Shown piece by piece: positions 52,175 to 61,949 of a stretch of DNA of 64,000 bases. The number at the start of each line of letters is the position of its first letter. Position 1 is the stretch's first letter. Origin of the DNA: Candidatus Pedobacter colombiensis (GTDB lineage Bacteria > Bacteroidota > Bacteroidia > Sphingobacteriales > Sphingobacteriaceae); NCBI GenBank assembly GCA_029202485.1, contig CP119313.1:4650001-4714000 (forward strand), read 5' to 3'. The notes under the pieces were generated by a model, which was not told the DNA's origin, searched no databases, and saw only the letters and a program-made list of their open reading frames with translations. Both the position numbers and the translations under genes were made by a program.

Positions 52175-53845
52175 TTAATGTACTTTATAGCTTGAAAGAT
52201 CAGTATATATATTTCTAAAAGAGCTGCGTAAACCAAGGCTAAAAACAGTAGACCGGTCCGTAAACAGATCATTCTTTTCCGATCTAAAGGTACCATTCAG
52301 TTCAATTCTCAAGTTGTATTTCGGATTAAGCAAAAAGGCAGCTTTTCCCTGAAAATAAACCAGGTGAGTTAATAAGCCTTGTCCGATATAGTTTCCATAC
52401 TCCTTTGCGGGGGAAGTATACAACTTAAAAATATCCTTTCCATAATTAAGGCCATTAACATCAAGGCCGTATTTACCTAAATCAATTTCGCCGCCAAAAT
52501 CAAATCGTTTGAAGGAATAATTCAATAATCCTACAACCTCTCTAAAATTAGCACCCCAGGGATGCGCCAATGGTTCCCCATTAACCGAATAATTTTCAAT
52601 GGCAGATCTGGCTGAATAGGTAAAAGGTTTCGCTCCATTTGTTTCCAGTAGATAATTTAATCTTTTGATCTTAAACAGATCTGCCCCTCTTAATCCTAGC
52701 TGCCAGCCGAATTTGTTAACTGAAGCTCCGTTACCGGAGAAAAAGTTCCTAGCAACAAATTCATTTAGGGCAAATTGCCCATAGGCCGTTATACCGTCGC
52801 TAACTTTGTATTTCCCAGTAAATCCAAGCAAGGACTTATCCGGATTATCACTTGAGTTATTAACAGGTTTAGTAAAGATAATTGGATTTATATAGTTAAA
52901 ATCAAAGGGGCGCTTTTGTCCGTTATCATCTGTATAAAACCCAATAAGATTATCGAAGAAGCCAAGGAACAACCGGTTGGACACATTCCAATCCAGATAA
53001 TGAAAGACACCAAATTTTTTCCTGTTTATATGATAAGGTGAAGTTGATGCCGGATCATTCATATAAGTCCACATCGCCATATAGGTTACATTACCTAAGT
53101 TACCGGTAAGTTTAAAAAATGGATAGGGTGATGCTGCGTCGGATAATAGCATAGACCGGTAACCATCACCAATAAACATTTTATCACGGCCTGCAGAAAT
53201 ATTCAGATACTTTAAAGGTGTATAAGAAACGACAGCACGGATAAAGGACCAATTATAAGCACCCTCTCCATGTGCAGCGGCCTCTCCCGGTATAATTCCA
53301 ACCTGGTTAATATAAGTATCCAGGTAATTCGGAAAGACACCCCTATTTACATAACCACTAACTGCATAAAAAAACTGATCACCAACCGTTCCTCCAATCT
53401 GTAAACCTACTGAGGTTAAGGACGTTGTTTTAGAACCAGATAAGTCTCTCCCGATCGAAAGATCAGGTAAAAGGTCAGTGTAAAATGTAGAATTTTTGCT
53501 TTTTATGTCTATCAGATGTTCATTAAACAATTTTCTGTATCCCCAACCAGAAGCCCTGGTTTCTGAACCAAAATTTAGTATAGAATCAGTGGTAAATTTC
53601 AATAAAGAATCCATTAAAAATGGCTTTAATGAAGTGTGTTCACGGGTCTTTGTTGAATAAAGAACCCTATTGAGCTTTTGGTGAAACTGATACGAATAAG
53701 GCTGATATTCAGCCTGTCCAAAAACGGACATATTCATCATCAACACGCCTAACAGCATCAGAGATGGCAACAGCAGACATTTTTTGAATAAGTTATTAGC
53801 GCTTATACTTTGATATTGGATCATTGTCATCAAATTAGAAATCAT
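52175..53845 (-). CDS. Outer-membrane barrel, Wzi/RemB-like, copy 1
   Basis: A 556-residue protein with a signal peptide (about 20-44, ending VFGQ) and a beta-strand-rich body. It shares the family pattern with its neighbour: YQPYSYQFHQKLN, HLIDIKSKNSTFYTDLLPD, the hallmark GRDKMFIGDGYRSMLLSDAA, DWNVSNRLFLGFFDNLIGFY, LLNPKYNLRIELNG, and LGLRSSFRNIYTDLS at the end. This matches Wzi-type capsule-anchoring barrels and the Flavobacterium gliding adhesin-associated protein RemB. The start may be ATG 53845, 53830 or 53824. It overlaps the end of copy 2 by 11 bp. Confidence 0.75.
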   Translation of the reverse strand: MISNLMTMIQYQSISANNLFKKCLLLPSLMLLGVLMMNMSVFGQAEYQPYSYQFHQKLNRVLYSTKTREHTSLKPFLMDSLLKFTTDSILNFGSETRASGWGYRKLFNEHLIDIKSKNSTFYTDLLPDLSIGRDLSGSKTTSLTSVGLQIGGTVGDQFFYAVSGYVNRGVFPNYLDTYINQVGIIPGEAAAHGEGAYNWSFIRAVVSYTPLKYLNISAGRDKMFIGDGYRSMLLSDAASPYPFFKLTGNLGNVTYMAMWTYMNDPASTSPYHINRKKFGVFHYLDWNVSNRLFLGFFDNLIGFYTDDNGQKRPFDFNYINPIIFTKPVNNSSDNPDKSLLGFTGKYKVSDGITAYGQFALNEFVARNFFSGNGASVNKFGWQLGLRGADLFKIKRLNYLLETNGAKPFTYSARSAIENYSVNGEPLAHPWGANFREVVGLLNYSFKRFDFGGEIDLGKYGLDVNGLNYGKDIFKLYTSPAKEYGNYIGQGLLTHLVYFQGKAAFLLNPKYNLRIELNGTFRSEKNDLFTDRSTVFSLGLRSSFRNIYTDLSSYKVH

Positions 53846-55442
53846 GATAAAGGTTTCTAAAACTACTTCTCAAGCCTAAGGTGATCATCATGGTTTTAGT
53901 ATCTGAGAGGCTATTTTTTTCTTGCCTAAGCAAGCCACCAGCCTCTATACGCAGGTTATATTTGGGATTAAGCAGATAACCAACTGTTCCCTCTACATAA
54001 TTTAAATTTGTGCTTAGCCCTTGTCCGGTTGTGCTGCCCAAAAGCGGTAAGCCTGTCTGATCTGACAAACCGATGTCCTTGCCATAATTAATTCCGTTAA
54101 CGTTCAAACCATATCTGGCATGGCCAAGCTGACCTTGAAAATCAATTTTTCCAATTGTGTAATTGAGAATACCCAGCCACTCCTTAAAATTAGCACCATA
54201 GGGGTGTGCCAATGGCTCATTGAGTTCTGCATAATTAACAATCGGAAACTGGTTCGAATAGGTATAAGGGGCAGCTGTATTGAACTCAAATAAGTAATTT
54301 AACTTATTGACTTTAAAAAGATCAGATCCCCTGGCTCCTAATTGCCATGCTTTCCTGCCTTTATTACTCACAGCAGATGGTGCCTGGTCATAAAGAAACT
54401 GGCCATAAACAACTGTCTGATTTAAAATTTTGTATTTACCATTAAATCCAAATAGCGTATGGGATGGGATGGTGCCAGACGGCCCTAAAGAAGATACAAA
54501 AAATAAGGGGTTTACATAATTGAGATCAAAACCCCGCGATTTCCCCTGATCATCTGCTTCCGCAGCAATTAATGCATTAAAGAAACCTAGGGACGCCCTA
54601 TTGGTGATGTTCCAGTCTATGTAATGGAAAGCTGCCCATTTTCTTCTGTTGTTGTAAAACGAATTGAACTGTACGGCCTTTTGATCTTCCATATAGGCCC
54701 ACATGGCCATATATTGAACGTGTTTGCCCAGGTTTGCGGTAACTCTAAGTAGTGGATAAGCAGCTGCGTAATCAGACAGCAAGACAGACCTGTAACCGTC
54801 ACCTATAAAGGTTTTATCTTCTCCTAATTCAATGGTAACCTCTTTATTTAGTTTATAAGCAATTAATGCTGTTACGAGCGACCAGTCTGTTGTAGCAGAG
54901 CCCTTATTATAAGCCTGACCGGGTACCATACCCGTTTTACTGATGTATGTATTTTCATAATTGGCAAACTTACCCTGGTTCTCATAACCACTACTGTAAA
55001 AGAAAAAATTAGAGCCAATGGTACCAAAAACCTGATAACCACGCGTATTTAGATAAGTGGTTTCCTTCTCTTTAAATTCACGCCCAATCTCAACATCAGG
55101 CAAAAAGTCCATGTAAAAAGTATAGTCTTTATTTTTTACGTCTATCAAATGCCTGTTAAACAAAACCTGACCGAGCCAACTTTTGTGCATTTTATCTTCA
55201 CCTGAGTTCATCAAGGAATCATAAGCCGGTCTCAGCGTGCTTGAATCCGTAATTAGATAAGGCTTAAGCGATGTATGCAGATTTGTGCCAGGATCATAAA
55301 ATTGCTTATTGAGCTTCTGGTAAAACTGGTAAGAATAAGGCTGATAAATCAATTGTGCAAATCCACAGTTTGCTGTTGTCAAAGTGATCAATAGAGCTGA
55401 CCATAAAAACCTTATTATTCTACCCTTATGGATATATACCAT
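53835..55442 (-). CDS. Outer-membrane barrel, Wzi/RemB-like, copy 2
   Basis: About 535 residues, upstream paralog of the preceding gene. The frame opens at 55478, but ATG 55442 gives a better signal peptide (MVYIHKGRIIRFLWSALLIT, ending FAQ). It has YQPYSYQFYQKLN, HLIDVKNKDYTFYMDFLPD, ELGEDKTFIGDGYRSVLLSD, NWNITNRASLGFF-like strands and LGLRSSFRNLYHDF at the C-terminus. Both copies have equal domain plans, so they arose by duplication and may form a pair in the outer membrane. A role in capsule anchoring or gliding is inferred from the family. Confidence 0.75.
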   Translation of the reverse strand: MVYIHKGRIIRFLWSALLITLTTANCGFAQLIYQPYSYQFYQKLNKQFYDPGTNLHTSLKPYLITDSSTLRPAYDSLMNSGEDKMHKSWLGQVLFNRHLIDVKNKDYTFYMDFLPDVEIGREFKEKETTYLNTRGYQVFGTIGSNFFFYSSGYENQGKFANYENTYISKTGMVPGQAYNKGSATTDWSLVTALIAYKLNKEVTIELGEDKTFIGDGYRSVLLSDYAAAYPLLRVTANLGKHVQYMAMWAYMEDQKAVQFNSFYNNRRKWAAFHYIDWNITNRASLGFFNALIAAEADDQGKSRGFDLNYVNPLFFVSSLGPSGTIPSHTLFGFNGKYKILNQTVVYGQFLYDQAPSAVSNKGRKAWQLGARGSDLFKVNKLNYLFEFNTAAPYTYSNQFPIVNYAELNEPLAHPYGANFKEWLGILNYTIGKIDFQGQLGHARYGLNVNGINYGKDIGLSDQTGLPLLGSTTGQGLSTNLNYVEGTVGYLLNPKYNLRIEAGGLLRQEKNSLSDTKTMMITLGLRSSFRNLYHDF

Positions 55443-55542
55443 GTAAATTTTATACTTATATAGCTTGCAAGTATACAATCATCACATTAAAGCCAGATTA
55501 GAAACAGATTAAAAATACTTAACCCTACCCGGTAGAAACGTT

Positions 55543-57177
55543 TTACATGCTCTCAATCTCTTTTAAGCTACTCATCTTCTTGTAAGCCAGGAAACCCTTA
55601 ATATCTTCAAAATGCTCACGGACACGTTTATTACCAAATTCGAATACTTTTTGAGCCAGTCCGTCTAAGAAATCCCGATCGTGCGATACCAAAATCAAGG
55701 TACCATCAAAATCTTGCAGGGCCCCTTTAATGATATCTTTTGTTTTCATGTCTAAGTGATTGGTCGGCTCATCAAGGATCAATACATTTACCGGTTCCAG
55801 CAAGAGCTTGATCATCGCTAAACGCGTTTTCTCACCGCCAGAAAGCACCTTAACTTTTTTGGTGGTATCATCGCCGCTAAACATAAAAGCACCTAAAAGG
55901 TCTTTGATTTTTATGGTTCCATCGCTTAATGGAATCTGATCAATGGTTTCAAATACCGTTAAATTCTCATCCAGCAATGCTGCCTGATTTTGAGCAAAGT
56001 AGCCAATCTTTGCATTGTGGCCAACTTTTAAACTTCCCTCAAAATCAATCTCACTCATAATGGATTTAATCATGGTCGACTTACCTTCGCCATTTTTACC
56101 TACAAAAGCCACTTTTTCTCCCCGCTCAATCACCATTGATGCTTTTTCGAATACCACGTGATCGCCATATTTTTTGGTCAGCTCTTCTACAATTACCGGG
56201 TATTGACCGGAACGTGGCGATGGCGGAAACTTCAAACGCAATGCTGAAGTATCCACCTCATCGATCTCGATAATTTCGAGCTTTTCGAGCATTTTTACGC
56301 GCGATTGCACTTGCAAAGTTTTTGAGTAAGTACCTCTAAAGCGATCTATAAATTCCTGGTTATCGGCAATAAAACGTTGTTGTTCTTCATAAGCTTTTAA
56401 TTGGTGCACACGACGGTCGGCACGCAACTGCAGGTAGTGACTGTATTTGGCCTTGTAATCGTATATGCGGCCCATGGTAACTTCAATTGTACGATTGGTG
56501 ATGTTATCTATAAAAGTACGGTCATGCGAGATTACCATCACGGCCTTTGCCGAGTTGATTAAAAAATCTTCCAACCATTGAATACTTTCAATATCCATGT
56601 GGTTGGTAGGCTCATCCAGTAAAATCAGATCGGGTTTCTTTAATAAAATCTTAGCCAGCTCGATCCGCATGCGCCATCCGCCCGAAAACTCAGAAGTTTG
56701 GCGATTAAAGTCTTTACGTTCAAAGCCCAAGCCTTTTAATACTTTTTCTACCTCAGCATCGTAATTGATTTCTTCTACCGAATAAAACTTCTCACTCAAC
56801 TCCGATACACGCTCAATTAACTTCATGTAATCGTCGCTTTCGTAGTCAGTTCTAATGGTTAGTTGCTCATTCAGCTCGTCCAGTTCCTTTTGCATCTGAT
56901 GCACCTCTTGAAAGGCTTTTAAAGTCTCTTCAAAAACGGTAACATTATCTTGCGTAAGCAAATGCTGTGGTAAATAAGCAATTACAGCATCTTTTGGACC
57001 GGTTACATTACCCGAAGTGGGTTTTGTGGCATCGGCAATTATTTTTAAGATGGTAGACTTGCCTGCACCATTTTTACCCATCAGGGCTATTTTATCATTT
57101 TCGTTAATCGAAAAGGTTACATCACTAAACAGGGTAGTTCCGCCAAATGAAACGGAGATATTATTTACATTAATCAC
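55543..57177 (-). CDS. ABC-F family ATPase (YbiT-like)
   Basis: A 544-residue soluble protein with two ABC domains and no membrane segments. Domain 1 has Walker A GKNGAGKS (34-41) and signature SGGWRMRIELA. The interdomain linker (about 235-300) carries the P-site tRNA-interaction helices of ABC-F factors (QLKAYEEQQRFIADNQEFID). Domain 2 has GKNGEGKST and LSGGEKTRLAM with DEPTNHLDM. ABC-F proteins act on the ribosome in translation or antibiotic protection; the plain architecture suggests a housekeeping translation factor. A -7 box lies 25 bp upstream. Confidence 0.93.
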   Translation of the reverse strand: MINVNNISVSFGGTTLFSDVTFSINENDKIALMGKNGAGKSTILKIIADATKPTSGNVTGPKDAVIAYLPQHLLTQDNVTVFEETLKAFQEVHQMQKELDELNEQLTIRTDYESDDYMKLIERVSELSEKFYSVEEINYDAEVEKVLKGLGFERKDFNRQTSEFSGGWRMRIELAKILLKKPDLILLDEPTNHMDIESIQWLEDFLINSAKAVMVISHDRTFIDNITNRTIEVTMGRIYDYKAKYSHYLQLRADRRVHQLKAYEEQQRFIADNQEFIDRFRGTYSKTLQVQSRVKMLEKLEIIEIDEVDTSALRLKFPPSPRSGQYPVIVEELTKKYGDHVVFEKASMVIERGEKVAFVGKNGEGKSTMIKSIMSEIDFEGSLKVGHNAKIGYFAQNQAALLDENLTVFETIDQIPLSDGTIKIKDLLGAFMFSGDDTTKKVKVLSGGEKTRLAMIKLLLEPVNVLILDEPTNHLDMKTKDIIKGALQDFDGTLILVSHDRDFLDGLAQKVFEFGNKRVREHFEDIKGFLAYKKMSSLKEIESM

Positions 57178-57202
57178 GAAATGAGGATATTAAATTGAGG
57201 GG

Positions 57203-57210
57203 CAAAGATA
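57203..57210 (-). promoter_or_regulatory. Bacteroidota -7 box for the ABC-F gene
   Basis: The minus strand reads TATCTTTG, matching TAnnTTTG, 25 bp before the ATG at 57177. No clear -33 element. Confidence 0.42.
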
Positions 57211-57216
57211 GTGGAA

Positions 57217-57251
57217 AAAAAGCCATTCTTCTTATCGAAAAAAGGCTTTTT
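57217..57251 (-). terminator. Terminator-like hairpin after the esterase gene
   Basis: AAAAAGCC at 57217-57224 is mirrored by GGCTTTTT at 57244-57251, with a 19-base loop. On the minus strand it ends in seven T, 50 bp after the esterase stop. The short GC core makes it moderately strong. Confidence 0.55.
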
Positions 57252-57301
57252 AAACAGTGGGGCTTTGATGGCCTCGAATGATCAATCCAAAATCATAACA
57301 T

Positions 57302-58303
57302 CTACCTGCTAACTCGCTCCAGAAACTTTACCGATCTATCCAGGGCGAGCTTTCCCGCAGCCTCGTCAAGGTTAAATTGATACTCATGTGGCAAGACGGG
57401 TTTATGGTCCGATTTGAAAAACAATGAATCTAGCGGAACCTTTAATTCAGTCAGCTTCTTTGCCAAAGCCAGAGAATGTGATAGCAGCGGATCTCCATTT
57501 CCCACGGATATGAAACAGGCTGGATAATCTTTGGTGATGTAATTGATTACAGATGCAGGTTTAAATAATGGGGCATTCACAAAATCTTTTTCACCACTGT
57601 AAGACCACAGTACGGTCTTCAGGAAGATTCCAGAACTACCATTCAGATCTATCTGTCCGGCATCGTAAGCACCACAATATAAAATAAGTCCGGTTAATTG
57701 CTTACGGTTAATGCCTGGTTTAACGCCAATCAAATCGGCATAGCCAGCACTACTGATTATATTAGCTGTTTGCGCTGCAATGTGTGCTCCTCCCGAATCT
57801 CCCGCAAGAATAAAATGATTCGTATCTACATGAAAACGTCCCGCATTTTCGTTGATGTATTCCAGTGCACGGTTAGTTTGTTGAAGCGGTAGTGGATAAT
57901 GCTTTTCTGGCGCCAGGGAATAATCAATCGCAACTACAGTATAGCCTTTTGAAGCGAGAATCTTGCAATAGTTGGCTACTTGTGCTTTGCTCCCCGAAAT
58001 CCATCCCCCACCGTGAACCCAAACTACGACAGGGAGTCGTTGATCTGTATTAGCTATTGCTTCTGGGCAATAGACATCCAATCTTGCATCCTTATCGCCT
58101 TCAATATAGGACTGATCTAATAGGCTAGAAACACCAGCAGGCACATGCTTTAATAAAGCATCATTAACCTTTAGGCCTTCTTTATTGAAGTAGTATCTGA
58201 TTAACATTGCTGTTGGCCATGGGGTTAATTTATATGCCAGAAAGGTGAATAGAGCAAGAACAACCAGAGCAGTGCCAGTAATGGCTAAAATTCTTCTTAT
58301 CAT
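57302..58303 (-). CDS. Alpha/beta hydrolase, HSL-type esterase
   Basis: A 333-residue protein with an N-terminal membrane anchor or signal (about 5-25). The hydrolase domain has the oxyanion motif VHGGGW (about 94-99), DYSLAPEKHYPLP typical of the hormone-sensitive-lipase group, the nucleophile elbow GDSGG, an acidic residue in SVGNGDPLLS and the catalytic His in LPHEYQF. It probably hydrolyses short acyl esters in the cell envelope; the substrate is unknown. It lies between the S9 peptidase locus (its terminator is upstream) and the ABC-F gene. Confidence 0.88.
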   Translation of the reverse strand: MIRRILAITGTALVVLALFTFLAYKLTPWPTAMLIRYYFNKEGLKVNDALLKHVPAGVSSLLDQSYIEGDKDARLDVYCPEAIANTDQRLPVVVWVHGGGWISGSKAQVANYCKILASKGYTVVAIDYSLAPEKHYPLPLQQTNRALEYINENAGRFHVDTNHFILAGDSGGAHIAAQTANIISSAGYADLIGVKPGINRKQLTGLILYCGAYDAGQIDLNGSSGIFLKTVLWSYSGEKDFVNAPLFKPASVINYITKDYPACFISVGNGDPLLSHSLALAKKLTELKVPLDSLFFKSDHKPVLPHEYQFNLDEAAGKLALDRSVKFLERVSR

Positions 58304-58367
58304 AGGATTGGCTAAAGAAACTATAACAAGAATATGTAATTATTTTCGGAATACCCAAATAAAGGAA

Positions 58368-58397
58368 AGCCCCAATAAGATATTAATTATTGGGGCT
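58368..58397 (-). terminator. Terminator after the susC-susD-tlpA-peptidase locus
   Basis: AGCCCCAATAA (58368-58378) and TTATTGGGGCT (58387-58397) are perfect reverse complements (11 bp) with an 8-base loop. On the minus strand the stem is followed by TTTCCTTTATTTG, 27 bp after the peptidase stop. Confidence 0.75.
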
Positions 58398-58424
58398 AAA
58401 CTTCTATAGGTAAATAGATATGCT

Positions 58425-60533
58425 TTACTTGGTATCTTGTATGAGGTACTTTTTAATAAAAGCATCTTTAGCGTTTCTCTCAAACTTAGCTTTATGAGGC
58501 AAATAGTACCAACCATGTGCTGCCCCCGGATAAAACATCAATTCGAAATCTTTATCTGCTTCCATTAGCGCATCTACCAATTTCATGGTATTGCGCATAT
58601 GTACGTTGTCATCCATGGTACCTTGGGCAAGACTCAAATGACCTTTTAAGTTCTTCACGTAGGTGAATACGCTTGAACTTTTATAGCCTTCAGGGTTTTC
58701 TTTAGGACTATCCATAAATCTTTCGGTGTAAGCACTGTCGTACAAATGCCAATCGGTAACACTTCCACCTGCCAAACCAACAGTAAATACATCAGGTGCT
58801 TTTACTAAGGCCAGTGCAGAAATATACCCTCCATAACTAAAGCCAGTGATGCCTACTCTTGAACCATCAATAAAAGGATAGGTCTTTTTAAGGTAATTGA
58901 TTACTGTACAGTAATCTTCAATTTCCCAATGGCCCAGATCCCGGTGCATGTAATTTTGTCCTACTTTACCAAAGTGCCCTGATCCGCGATGATCCATCTG
59001 TACACTGATGATATCATTTAGTTCATCTTTTTTCTCCGTATAATTTCCGATATAACCATCGCTTACAAATGATGAATTTGGTCCGCCATAAATATTTGCC
59101 ATAACCGGATATTTCTTATTCGGATCAAAGCCTGCCGGGTAAATTATACGTACAGGAAGCTCAAAACCATCCGGTGTTTTCACCCTGATGATCTCAGATT
59201 TAGAAGCAAGCAGCAGGTATTTCTCATAATCTTTTCCTCTGGAGTCTGCAAGTTGTCTGATAATTTTACCCTGGTTATCAACCAAAACCATCTTACCCGG
59301 GGTTTTAAAATTAGCATAGGTAGTAATGAAATATTTTGCATCCGGTGACAGTTCAAAACGGTGCATATAGTCTCCAAAAGTCAACCTTACTATTTTACCT
59401 CCACTCAATTTCACCTTATAAAGATCTAGGCGGGTAGAGTTTTCCTTTTTGGCTGTGAAATAAACCATTCCCTCCTTTTCGTCGATGTGGTTGATTTCGG
59501 TTACAGTCCAGTTTCCTGCTGTGAGTTGCTTTATCAATTTGCCATCCATACTATGCGCATAAATATGCATCCAGCCACTTTTATCACTCATCAGCAAAAA
59601 TTGTTTTTTTGACGGTACAAATGTTACACGGTTATCCTGGTCCAGTGAAACCCAGGTTTTTTGTGTTTCGGTGTAGATTGGCTTGCGGTTACCGGTTACA
59701 AGGTCTATCGCTTCAATTTTAAGTGTATCCTGACCGCGATTCACCCATTGTATCCAAAGCTGATCTGACGATGGAGCCCAGATAGGCGTACCGAAGTACT
59801 GATCTACTTTAGCATCATAATCAGCCCAGGTTATCTTTTTACTGGCCAGATTTACGATACCCGTTTTTACTTCCGGATTGGCATCTCCTGGTTGCGGATA
59901 ACGAATCAGGATTTGCTTTTCATGAATGCCCGAATCATCCGTCATGTAATGAACAGGCACTTTGGAATCATCAAATCGCATAAACGCGATTTTCTTGCTA
60001 TCAGGGCTCCACCAAAATGCACGGTAAGCCATTCCTCTCCCCAGAATTTCTTCGTTGTACACCCACGACGACCAGCCATTATAAACGATCTCGGAACCAT
60101 CTGTAGTTACCTGCCATTCTTTACGATCTGCAATATTATACACATACAGATTTTTGTTCTTTGTATAAGCAATATTTGCAGAATCGGGTGATACAGCCGG
60201 CGTTTGAAATCCCTTTAGGGTATCTGCCTTTGCAGTTGAAGTCTTCCTTATAATTATATCACCATTTCGCAGAATATCAACTTTCTTCTTTGCTGCAACG
60301 GATCGTTCTACCATTGTTTCCTTACCGGTTACAACATCAACGATGAATTCTTTCCCTCCCATGCCCATTACATTGGTTCCACGAAAAGCTCTGTAATGGT
60401 TGTTATCCACCCATTTAAATGCAGGTATTCTCTTGGTAAATTCAACATTTGAAGGCTCTATCTGGGCGATGGATGCATTTGGTAATAAATATAGTCCTGC
60501 CGCTAGCAGGACTATAGCATTTAATCTTTTCAT
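58425..60533 (-). CDS. S9 family prolyl dipeptidyl peptidase (DPP4-like)
   Basis: A 702-residue exported serine peptidase with a signal peptide (about 1-23, ending SIAQ). The N-terminal beta-propeller (about 45-470) contains the Glu-rich WVYNEEILGRGMAYRAFWWSPD segment that in DPP4 binds the substrate amino terminus. The C-terminal alpha/beta hydrolase domain has Ser566 in GFSYGG, the acidic DD pair near 641 (GTMDDNVH) and His673 (GAAHGW). It probably releases X-Pro dipeptides in the periplasm. It follows the thioredoxin-domain gene by 17 bp and is last in the SusCD locus. Confidence 0.93.
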   Translation of the reverse strand: MKRLNAIVLLAAGLYLLPNASIAQIEPSNVEFTKRIPAFKWVDNNHYRAFRGTNVMGMGGKEFIVDVVTGKETMVERSVAAKKKVDILRNGDIIIRKTSTAKADTLKGFQTPAVSPDSANIAYTKNKNLYVYNIADRKEWQVTTDGSEIVYNGWSSWVYNEEILGRGMAYRAFWWSPDSKKIAFMRFDDSKVPVHYMTDDSGIHEKQILIRYPQPGDANPEVKTGIVNLASKKITWADYDAKVDQYFGTPIWAPSSDQLWIQWVNRGQDTLKIEAIDLVTGNRKPIYTETQKTWVSLDQDNRVTFVPSKKQFLLMSDKSGWMHIYAHSMDGKLIKQLTAGNWTVTEINHIDEKEGMVYFTAKKENSTRLDLYKVKLSGGKIVRLTFGDYMHRFELSPDAKYFITTYANFKTPGKMVLVDNQGKIIRQLADSRGKDYEKYLLLASKSEIIRVKTPDGFELPVRIIYPAGFDPNKKYPVMANIYGGPNSSFVSDGYIGNYTEKKDELNDIISVQMDHRGSGHFGKVGQNYMHRDLGHWEIEDYCTVINYLKKTYPFIDGSRVGITGFSYGGYISALALVKAPDVFTVGLAGGSVTDWHLYDSAYTERFMDSPKENPEGYKSSSVFTYVKNLKGHLSLAQGTMDDNVHMRNTMKLVDALMEADKDFELMFYPGAAHGWYYLPHKAKFERNAKDAFIKKYLIQDTK

Positions 60534-60550
60534 TTATTTTTAGCGTTTGG

Positions 60551-61900
60551 TTATTTCTTAAGTTCAGCTTCCAGAAGTTCTTTCAGCTTAGAATCTGTAG
60601 GTCGTGGTGCATCAACTGTAACGATGTTTCCCTTTTTATCAAATACCATAAAACGGGGAATGCCTGTAATTTTATAATCTTTGGCAATTTTGCTCCAGCC
60701 ACTGGCAAACAATTGTACACCGCCCAAGTTTTCATCTTTGATCATCTTCAACCATTTCTCTTTGTCCTTGTCTTCATCTACCGAGACACTCATGATTACG
60801 ATGTCCTTTCCGTGCATTTCCTGCTCCAACTGCTTAAGTGCCGGAATTTGCTGTTTACATGGTCCGCACCATGTTGCCCATACATCAACCAGAACGACTT
60901 TACCTTTCTGGCCACTCAGAGAAACTAATTTTCCTGCTTTATCAGGATATTCAAAATCAGAAGCCTGACCACCCGATTTAGTAGCATAAAGCGCTGCGCT
61001 CATTTCATCCAGTCGTTTCTTTTGGCTAGGGCTTTGCAGATACTGATCATACTGATCTACTATCGCTTTGTATTTATCGTATGATTTTATCCCTCTCGTT
61101 TCATTGTAAAGAATATACTCTCCCTTTTGTCTGGTAGTGGTTAAAAATGCCAGTCTCTGATTTACATCACTCCGGGAACCCGCAGCAAACTCGGCATACA
61201 TACCCAGATACCTTGATCCGTATAATGTGTTCAATACATCATCATCCGGGAACTTATTCTTTTCAACGATTGAGTTGTAATAAGCAGGATAATCAGTCTT
61301 TTGCGGATGTTTTGAACGTGGTGTGCGCAGGAAATTTACCGCATAAAAATCCATGTCGTAAAACGTCAACTTTTTCATCAGGTCATTGAACTTCGTATTC
61401 TTAGTTTTAATCGTTTTCCTGAAGACATTTGTTTGCGCAGCTACTGCCGTTAATTCCGGGAAGAAATCTTCATAAGTGCTGAATGAGCCCATAAAATAAA
61501 CTGATTTTCTTTTCAAGCTTCTGGTAAGATTTGCCCAATTGCTCAACACTGTATTTTCGGGAGTGTTTACACCGGTAAACTCTCCATTAACATTATCAAA
61601 GGCAACTTCAGCCTTATCACCTGGTTTTAAATAAACCGGGAACTGACCTTTTAGCAAATCAGAGGATCCTACAGCGTAGAAGCCTTCATAAGCCGGCTTG
61701 AACATAAAAGCGAATGAGCCATCTTCCGCCAGGTTTGTAGTGGCGATCACTTTGGGTTCACCATCTTCTATTTTCATTAAAGCAATGCTTTCTTTAATGG
61801 TTGCCTTCTCTGCCTTAACAGTTCCGCTGATCTGGCTCATCTGAGCTGAGGCAAATAAAGAGCTGACCAGCAAGCTTGCTGATAAAATTATACCTTTCAT
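60551..61900 (-). CDS. TlpA/ResA-type thioredoxin-domain protein with DUF4369-like N-terminus
   Basis: A 449-residue periplasmic protein with a signal peptide (about 1-19, ending ASAQ). The N-terminal part (about 22-120) resembles DUF4369 (ISGTVKAEKATIKESIALM, FMFKPAYEGFYAVG). A helical middle (130-300) follows. The C-terminal thioredoxin fold has the redox motif WATWCGPCK (about 343-351) and the cis-Pro segment ITGIPRFMVFDKKG. Such proteins often accompany SusCD loci in Bacteroidota. The gene lies between susD (49 bp) and the peptidase (17 bp). Confidence 0.9.
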   Translation of the reverse strand: MKGIILSASLLVSSLFASAQMSQISGTVKAEKATIKESIALMKIEDGEPKVIATTNLAEDGSFAFMFKPAYEGFYAVGSSDLLKGQFPVYLKPGDKAEVAFDNVNGEFTGVNTPENTVLSNWANLTRSLKRKSVYFMGSFSTYEDFFPELTAVAAQTNVFRKTIKTKNTKFNDLMKKLTFYDMDFYAVNFLRTPRSKHPQKTDYPAYYNSIVEKNKFPDDDVLNTLYGSRYLGMYAEFAAGSRSDVNQRLAFLTTTRQKGEYILYNETRGIKSYDKYKAIVDQYDQYLQSPSQKKRLDEMSAALYATKSGGQASDFEYPDKAGKLVSLSGQKGKVVLVDVWATWCGPCKQQIPALKQLEQEMHGKDIVIMSVSVDEDKDKEKWLKMIKDENLGGVQLFASGWSKIAKDYKITGIPRFMVFDKKGNIVTVDAPRPTDSKLKELLEAELKK

Positions 61901-61949
61901 TTGTTGTTTAGTGTTTATATGTTATTGATCCTTGTCGTTCCAGATTAAT

